Source of the DNA: Bacillota bacterium
Lineage (GTDB): Bacteria; Sysuimicrobiota; Sysuimicrobiia; Sysuimicrobiales; Segetimicrobiaceae
Length of the DNA stretch: 54,960 nucleotides
Assembly (NCBI GenBank): GCA_021324255.1
Contig: JAJPJL010000024.1
Location: 1 to 54,960, forward strand
Direction of reading: 5' to 3'
Positions 50,749 to 54,960 of the stretch are shown here, piece by piece. The notes under the pieces were generated by a model. It had not been told where the DNA came from and did not search any database. It saw only the letters and a program-made list of their open reading frames with translations. Numbering within the stretch: the first letter of the stretch is position 1; each line of letters opens with the position of its first letter. The position numbers and the translations under genes are program-made.

Positions 50749-51723
50749 ATGCGAGGGGGAATGGTCGCTGTGTCCAACACCGGGAACAAGGCTCTCAGGA
50801 TCGTCACTGTTAACGGCCCCATCCGCCCGGAAGAGCTTGGGGTAACGCTGAGTCATGATCACATCTTGGTCGACGCCTGGGGCATGACACCCGGGTATGA
50901 GGACTATGGAACCATCCTCGATAACGAGGACCTGGCGATCGAAGAGCTCAAGGGCTACCGTCAGGCTGGCGGACGTGCGTTGTGCGATCCGACCACGGTG
51001 GGGATCGGGCGCAATCCGGAGGCGCTCAAACGAATTAGCCAGGCGGTGGGGATCCACATCGTAATGGGCTGCGGATGGTATCGAGAGCGCGTGTATCCGC
51101 CCTATGTGTTTCAAGAGCATCCGGACCGCCTCGCCGACCGCCTCGTTCAGGAACTTACCGAGGGTGTCGACGGAACGGGCATTCGCCCCGGCTTCATCGG
51201 CGAGATCGGGACCGAACGTTTCTACATCACGCCGGCGCAAGAGCGTGTCTTTCGAGCCGCCGCGCGTGCACAGCGCCTGGTCGGGTGCGCGATCATGACG
51301 CACACGACGCACTGGGGTGAACTGGCTCTTGAGCAGTTGGATCTTCTCGCGGAAGAAGGCGTCCCGGCCGATCGCGTCATCGTATCCCACCTCGGTGACA
51401 GGCCCGGCGCGCACGGGTTGCTGCCCATCGCCGAGCGGGGTGCATGGATCGACGTCGATAACCTGGCGTTTGCCGACTACGCGCCGCTGGAGGTTCGCGC
51501 TGATAACGTCGTCGCCCTGTGGAAGGCGGGTTTCGGCGGACAGATCATGCTGAGCAACGACATTTCCAAGATCAATCAGCTGACCTTCTACGGTGGCTGC
51601 GGCTATCAGAATGTGATCACGAATTTCTACCCTCTCCTCAAAGCTCGCGGCCTTACGGACGACCAGATCACCACGATGACCGTCAGGAATCCGAGCAAAG
51701 CCTTCGCGTACGCAGCGGGTTGA
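50749..51723 (+). CDS. Phosphotriesterase-family metal hydrolase
   Basis: 324 residues, COG1735 (PTE/Php) TIM barrel. First metal ligands in GVTLSHDHILVDAWG (HxH), bridging acid in GFIGEIGTERFY where classic PTE has carbamylated Lys, then MTHTTHWG, VSHLGDRPGAHG and the Asp in MLSNDISKIN. Having Glu at the bridge is like E. coli Php and lactonase-type members. Such enzymes open lactones or cleave phosphoesters. It lies 26 bases after the transporter ATPase, so it should act on the imported compound or an early product. Confidence 0.88.
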   Translation: MRGGMVAVSNTGNKALRIVTVNGPIRPEELGVTLSHDHILVDAWGMTPGYEDYGTILDNEDLAIEELKGYRQAGGRALCDPTTVGIGRNPEALKRISQAVGIHIVMGCGWYRERVYPPYVFQEHPDRLADRLVQELTEGVDGTGIRPGFIGEIGTERFYITPAQERVFRAAARAQRLVGCAIMTHTTHWGELALEQLDLLAEEGVPADRVIVSHLGDRPGAHGLLPIAERGAWIDVDNLAFADYAPLEVRADNVVALWKAGFGGQIMLSNDISKINQLTFYGGCGYQNVITNFYPLLKARGLTDDQITTMTVRNPSKAFAYAAG

Positions 51724-51771
51724 CCCGGTCCATTGGCGTACGTCGATCATATGGAAGGAGGCTATGGCGAG

Positions 51772-52971
51772 GTGTCGGTGTACGACCGGCTCGGTGTGAA
51801 GACGATCATCAACGCTGCGGGACCAGCGACGCGGTTGGGCGGTACTCTGATGGACTCCGAAGTTCTCAGAGCCATGACCGAAGCCGCGGGCGCGTATGTG
51901 AAGATGGATGAGTTACAGGAGGCGGCTGGGCGGGTGATTGCCCAAATCACGGGCGCAGAAGCGGGGTACGTCACTTCCGGGGCGGCCGCGGCTATGGCGC
52001 TCGCTACGGCCGCCTGCATGACGGGGGTGGACCCGGTCAAGATCAACCGCTTGCCGGATAGCCGCGGTATGAAAGACCAGGTGATCATCCAGCGCGCGCA
52101 CCGATACGACTATGATCACGCGATTCGGTCGGTAGGGGCGACTCTCGTCGAAGTCGGCTTCCCAGACTTGACCTTTGCCTACGACATCGAAGCCGCGATT
52201 ACGTGTGAAACAGCAGCAATAGCCTACTATCCTGTCAGGTCTCGCCCTTCTGTGCCACTTCACACCGTTGCGGATATCGCGCACCGTCACGGTATCCCAG
52301 TGATTGTCGACGCGGCGCTGGAAGTGCCGCCCACCGAAAATCTCCGGCGGTACATCCAGGAAGGTGCAGACCTCGTCGCGTTCAGCGGTGGCAAGGCTAT
52401 CCGCGGACCGCAAGCAAGCGGCATTCTCTGCGGGCGCGCAGACTTGATCAGGGCCGTTGCGTTGCACAATCTCGACATGGACGTGCGGCCAGAAACGTGG
52501 ACGTACCAGCGCATGATCGACGAAGGTCGCATCCCGGGGCCGCCGTACCATGGTATCGGCCGCTCCATGAAAGTCGGTAAGGAGGAGATCGTGGGCTTGC
52601 TCGTCGCCTTGGAGCGGTACGTCCGCCAGGATCATGCGACGATCCGCGCGGAGTGGCTGAATAAGCTCGCGTCCATCCGGAACGCGTTGAGCGAAATCGA
52701 TGGCCTCACGGTGACAATAGTTGAGGAGCCGCTGGGCGGACTCGCTGTCCCGTATGCCCTGGTGCAGTTGGACGAGCACAAGCTTGGGATCACCGCGTAT
52801 CAACTGCTCAACGGTCTTCAGGAATGCGATCCCCCGATCTACCTAATCGAAGAACCGGCTTGGCGTGGAGCCGTGGCGGTCAGTCCGATGACACTGCAGG
52901 ACGGTGATGAACTCGCAATTGTCCACGCGATCCCCCAGGTTCTCAAGCACGTGGCACGTGGACGAACGTGA
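51772..52971 (+). CDS. SelA-like PLP-dependent enzyme (DgaE/selenocysteine synthase family)
   Basis: 399 residues from GTG 51772 (AAGGAGG upstream); TTG 51733 gives a longer form. Fold-type I PLP enzyme of the SelA/DgaE group: YDRLGVKTIINAAGPATRLG, ITGAEAGYVTSGAAAAMALA, VDAALEVPPTENLRRYI and the PLP lysine in LVAFSGGKAIRGPQASGI. Relatives are selenocysteine synthase and D-glucosaminate-6-phosphate ammonia-lyase. No selD/selB is near, so ammonia elimination from a 2-amino sugar acid or other amino acid is more likely. Last gene of the operon. Confidence 0.87.
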   Translation: MSVYDRLGVKTIINAAGPATRLGGTLMDSEVLRAMTEAAGAYVKMDELQEAAGRVIAQITGAEAGYVTSGAAAAMALATAACMTGVDPVKINRLPDSRGMKDQVIIQRAHRYDYDHAIRSVGATLVEVGFPDLTFAYDIEAAITCETAAIAYYPVRSRPSVPLHTVADIAHRHGIPVIVDAALEVPPTENLRRYIQEGADLVAFSGGKAIRGPQASGILCGRADLIRAVALHNLDMDVRPETWTYQRMIDEGRIPGPPYHGIGRSMKVGKEEIVGLLVALERYVRQDHATIRAEWLNKLASIRNALSEIDGLTVTIVEEPLGGLAVPYALVQLDEHKLGITAYQLLNGLQECDPPIYLIEEPAWRGAVAVSPMTLQDGDELAIVHAIPQVLKHVARGRT

Positions 52972-53154
52972 GCACGTCTTGATCGCACGATTCCGCACGC
53001 TGATCGGCCTGCCAGTGCCGGTCTCGTAGATCGCGGGAGGCTGATGCGTCTCAACGTTATTGGAGGACAGGAGCTCACGCCACGGCGAGCGCGAGGCGCT
53101 GGTGTGCCTTGAGGGGCTTGAAGCAGGAGCTATCCCTGAGCGCGGGAAGGGTGC

Positions 53155-53817
53155 CTAAAGTCTTAGCCTCGTAGTGTGGACGTCGCTTACCCCGGGCGTC
53201 GTGTAGACGATATTATCCATGGCGAGCAGTTCTTCGTATGATTTCGTCTCTAGCTCCCGGGTAATCACATCGGCAAGCGCGTCGAACTGCGCCACTACCC
53301 ATGTACGCGCTTGAGTCGCAAGCAGATGCAGGTTCTGGTAGTTCTCCTGGCCCAAGACGCTGGCGACGATTGGGGAGGCGATGACCTTAGCAATCTTGGG
53401 GCTCACCTCCCTTTTGTTGAGTATGGTGCCGACCAGACATTGCGTATATGAATTGTCGTCGTGGACGATGTGTTTGTTCCGCAGACTTTCGAAATATTTA
53501 AATGCTTGAAGCGCTCCGGCGTCCCGCTTGTAAGCTTGCGCCGTATTCAGACTGAAGCGGGATTCGCTGTCGCTGAAGCATTTGATGAGATGCACGATCG
53601 CTGATTCCCACAGGATCTCGCGCAGTCGGTGGTCTTGGTCAGGCACGTGGTTTATCGCGTCGAGGTAGTAAAGCGTGGCATCGAGGTCCTCTTGGTGTAG
53701 CATCAGATCAGCGAGCCTCTGGGCCTTTGGGCCGGTGAGGCGAACGATCTTGACAGCATCCGGGAATCCCTCAAGGTGGAATTGTCGGTCGGTAACGGTG
53801 AACGTAAGATGCTCCAT
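53155..53817 (-). CDS. HEPN-like protein of unknown function
   Basis: 220 residues from ATG 53817. All-helical prediction by eye, with SLRNKHIVHDDNSYTQCLVG near residue 111. The R-N-K-H-I-V-H stretch (Arg113, His119) fits the R-x4-6-H motif of HEPN ribonuclease domains such as AbiU2-type proteins, which act in toxin or phage-defence systems. Otherwise no family was recognized. Sequence is visibly less GC-rich than the left part of the window, suggesting transfer. It overlaps the end of a HAD-like ORF on the same strand. Confidence 0.55.
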   Translation of the reverse strand: MEHLTFTVTDRQFHLEGFPDAVKIVRLTGPKAQRLADLMLHQEDLDATLYYLDAINHVPDQDHRLREILWESAIVHLIKCFSDSESRFSLNTAQAYKRDAGALQAFKYFESLRNKHIVHDDNSYTQCLVGTILNKREVSPKIAKVIASPIVASVLGQENYQNLHLLATQARTWVVAQFDALADVITRELETKSYEELLAMDNIVYTTPGVSDVHTTRLRL

Positions 53818-54448
53818 GATATCTTCTGTCGAGCCACCTTGTCGTTTCGGACCCGATGTAATCCCACTCGCACCGATTATGACACACACGTGAGTGAGAC
53901 GGGGCGGCAGAAACTGTAACCATCCTTCTAACCCGGCGTTGACATGGGCGACGCCAGACCAACACTGCTGGTAGCTCAGATAAGCTGGTGATCGTGTGAG
54001 TCGGCATCCCTGTGTCATCGGTGGGCAGCTCGTCGGCAAACTTGCCTCTTCGAACCCAGACCGTAGTCGCGCCGCAGCGATTGCCCCACCGGATCCCACG
54101 CACCGCCCGGTCATCGACGATCGCGACCGCTTGCGGCGGACAGTGCAATCTGGCAAGCGCCTCGTCGCATAAGCGATCCTTTCGGTCCGGCGCGAACAGC
54201 ACGACCGCAAACAATCGCTCGAGTCCCGTCGCACGGACCAGCGCGTACCTCCGTCCCACCTCCCCATCTGATGCAAGTCCGACTAAGGTGAGCGCATACG
54301 CCTGGGACAGCAACCGCACGGTCGCCGTGGCGTCAGAGAAGAGGCACCCTTTCTCGCTGTCCCATAGCGTCCTTCCCCAGTCGAAAATCACGGCGCAGAT
54401 GTTAACCCTCGTCACAACACTCTCCGCCAACGGTTTTCGACTGACCAC
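53771..54448 (-). CDS. HAD-superfamily hydrolase-like protein
   Basis: 225 residues. The N-terminal signature is ICAVIFDWGRTLWDSEKGCL: the nucleophile Asp is present, while the second Asp of DxD is Gly, a variant seen in some HAD groups. Motif II/III-like parts are LVGLASDGEVGRRYALVRAT and VAIVDDRAVRGIRWGNRCGA. The HAD portion appears complete by about residue 160; the rest is Arg/Ser-rich tail overlapping the HEPN-like start by 47 bases and may be read-through past a lost stop. Confidence 0.6.
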   Translation of the reverse strand: MVSRKPLAESVVTRVNICAVIFDWGRTLWDSEKGCLFSDATATVRLLSQAYALTLVGLASDGEVGRRYALVRATGLERLFAVVLFAPDRKDRLCDEALARLHCPPQAVAIVDDRAVRGIRWGNRCGATTVWVRRGKFADELPTDDTGMPTHTITSLSELPAVLVWRRPCQRRVRRMVTVSAAPSHSRVCHNRCEWDYIGSETTRWLDRRYHGASYVHRYRPTIPP

Positions 54449-54742
54449 TCCGGCTAACCTATAACCTAACCTACGGCGCCGACGTCATGAGCGATGTTCA
54501 TTCCCAAACCAACGGGCTACCAAACCCACGTTCGACCTAGAGTCCGCGGATCCCCGGTTCGCCTGGCGTGCTTCGCGGCACTTCCCCTGTCGCCTGACGG
54601 TGGCAAGTCCCCGCGCCCTCATTCTTATGGTATGCGCTCAGGCGGCCCCGGCTATCTAGTGCCGATCCAACTTGATTGACAGGGTGCGATATGATGGGGG
54701 CGACTGGTCATGGCAGCATTCATCGTCACAGCGGAGGCACCC

Positions 54743-54960
54743 ATGCATCCTCTCATTCTTCGACGCATACGACCCCACGAACGGCAGCTGCTGCATGCCA
54801 AGCTCCGCACGTCGACCCTGCCCGTTCGTTTCCATCAACGGTATCGGATTGTAGCGGAAGCCGCCCGCGGCCGCTCGGCCTCGGTGATTGCCGATCGCGT
54901 GGCGTGCGACGTCGATACCGTGTACCTGTGGATCCATCGGTTCAACACCTCGGGGTTCGA
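54743..54960 (+). CDS. IS630-type transposase, N-terminal part (cut by window end)
   Basis: From ATG 54743: RRIRPHERQLLHAKLRTSTL, RYRIVAEAARGRSASVIADR, VACDVDTVYLWIHRFNTSGF. The helix-turn-helix (A-S-IAD-V---DTVY-WI-RFN--GF) is that of IS630-family transposases. It differs clearly from the one at 38029, so it belongs to a second element whose 3' part lies beyond the window. Confidence 0.72.
   Translation, partial: MHPLILRRIRPHERQLLHAKLRTSTLPVRFHQRYRIVAEAARGRSASVIADRVACDVDTVYLWIHRFNTSGF

Noticed and set aside
51772-52971. True selenocysteine synthase selA
   Set aside because: Operon context is transporter plus hydrolase, and no selB, selD or tRNA-Sec is seen; the DgaE-type role fits better.
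54660-54742. Promoter from TTGATT and TATGAT before the second transposase
   Set aside because: Spacing is only about 12 bases, too short for a sigma-70 promoter.
1-54960. CRISPR array
   Set aside because: No regularly spaced repeats of 25-40 bases and no cas genes were noticed.

Overview
The window is GC-rich bacterial chromosome. It uses many GTG and TTG starts, has tightly packed operons, and carries several gene remnants. The left edge holds the end of rpoA, then rplQ, ecfA1, ecfA2, ecfT and truA. An ireB-type gene sits just before murA further right. Both arrangements are typical of Firmicutes and related Terrabacteria. Together with the high GC this suggests a little-studied Terrabacteria lineage, for example a candidate phylum such as Sysuimicrobiota/CSP1-3. 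That placement is inference from gene order and base composition, not from a tree.

Layout. 1-3.8 kb: end of the ribosomal protein operon, an ECF vitamin transporter energizing module and a tRNA pseudouridine synthase. 3.8-9.6 kb: an SDR remnant, a cupin, two overlapping zinc alcohol dehydrogenases with a DinB-like protein, a metallo-beta-lactamase/rhodanese sulfur enzyme and a ribokinase. 9.7-15.8 kb: a tandem ABC ATPase broken by an in-frame TGA, an ABM-PCMT fusion methyltransferase, and a sarcosine-oxidase-like and threonine-dehydratase-like pair. 15.9-21.5 kb: a secreted WXXGXW-repeat protein, a copper operon (csoR, copA, a small copZ-like chaperone) with an amidohydrolase at its tail, and a RidA protein. 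22-31.4 kb: a metal-binding ABC lipoprotein-like protein behind a Fur-family box, an AhpD-like protein, an FtsH, a large cyclic-di-GMP protein (PAS-GAF-HD-GYP-GAF-GGDEF), an orphan tungstate/molybdate-type binding protein and an acyl-CoA ligase.

31.4-40.2 kb is a mobile and decayed zone. It holds a solo IS21-family end, a secreted/membrane protein pair, a second RidA, an MNT antitoxin beside a truncated HepT toxin, LysR and MFS genes, a complete IS630 element with a -1 frameshift site, and a DUF4160/DUF2442 pair. It ends at a tRNA(CAT). 40.2-45.5 kb: a UgpBAE-type sugar importer without its ATPase, ireB, murA and tRNA-Val. Next to that tRNA lie an integrase remnant and the 3' part of a succinyl-CoA ligase alpha gene, the scar of an integrated element.

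46.7-53.0 kb is the most coherent accessory unit. A GntR-family regulator precedes a Tat-exported, EhuB-like binding protein, two permeases and an ATPase. These are followed by a phosphotriesterase-family hydrolase and a SelA-like PLP enzyme. I read this as an uptake-and-catabolism operon for a polar amino compound whose identity is not known. The right end has visibly lower GC and carries a HEPN-like protein, a HAD-like ORF and the start of a second, different IS630-type transposase cut by the window edge.
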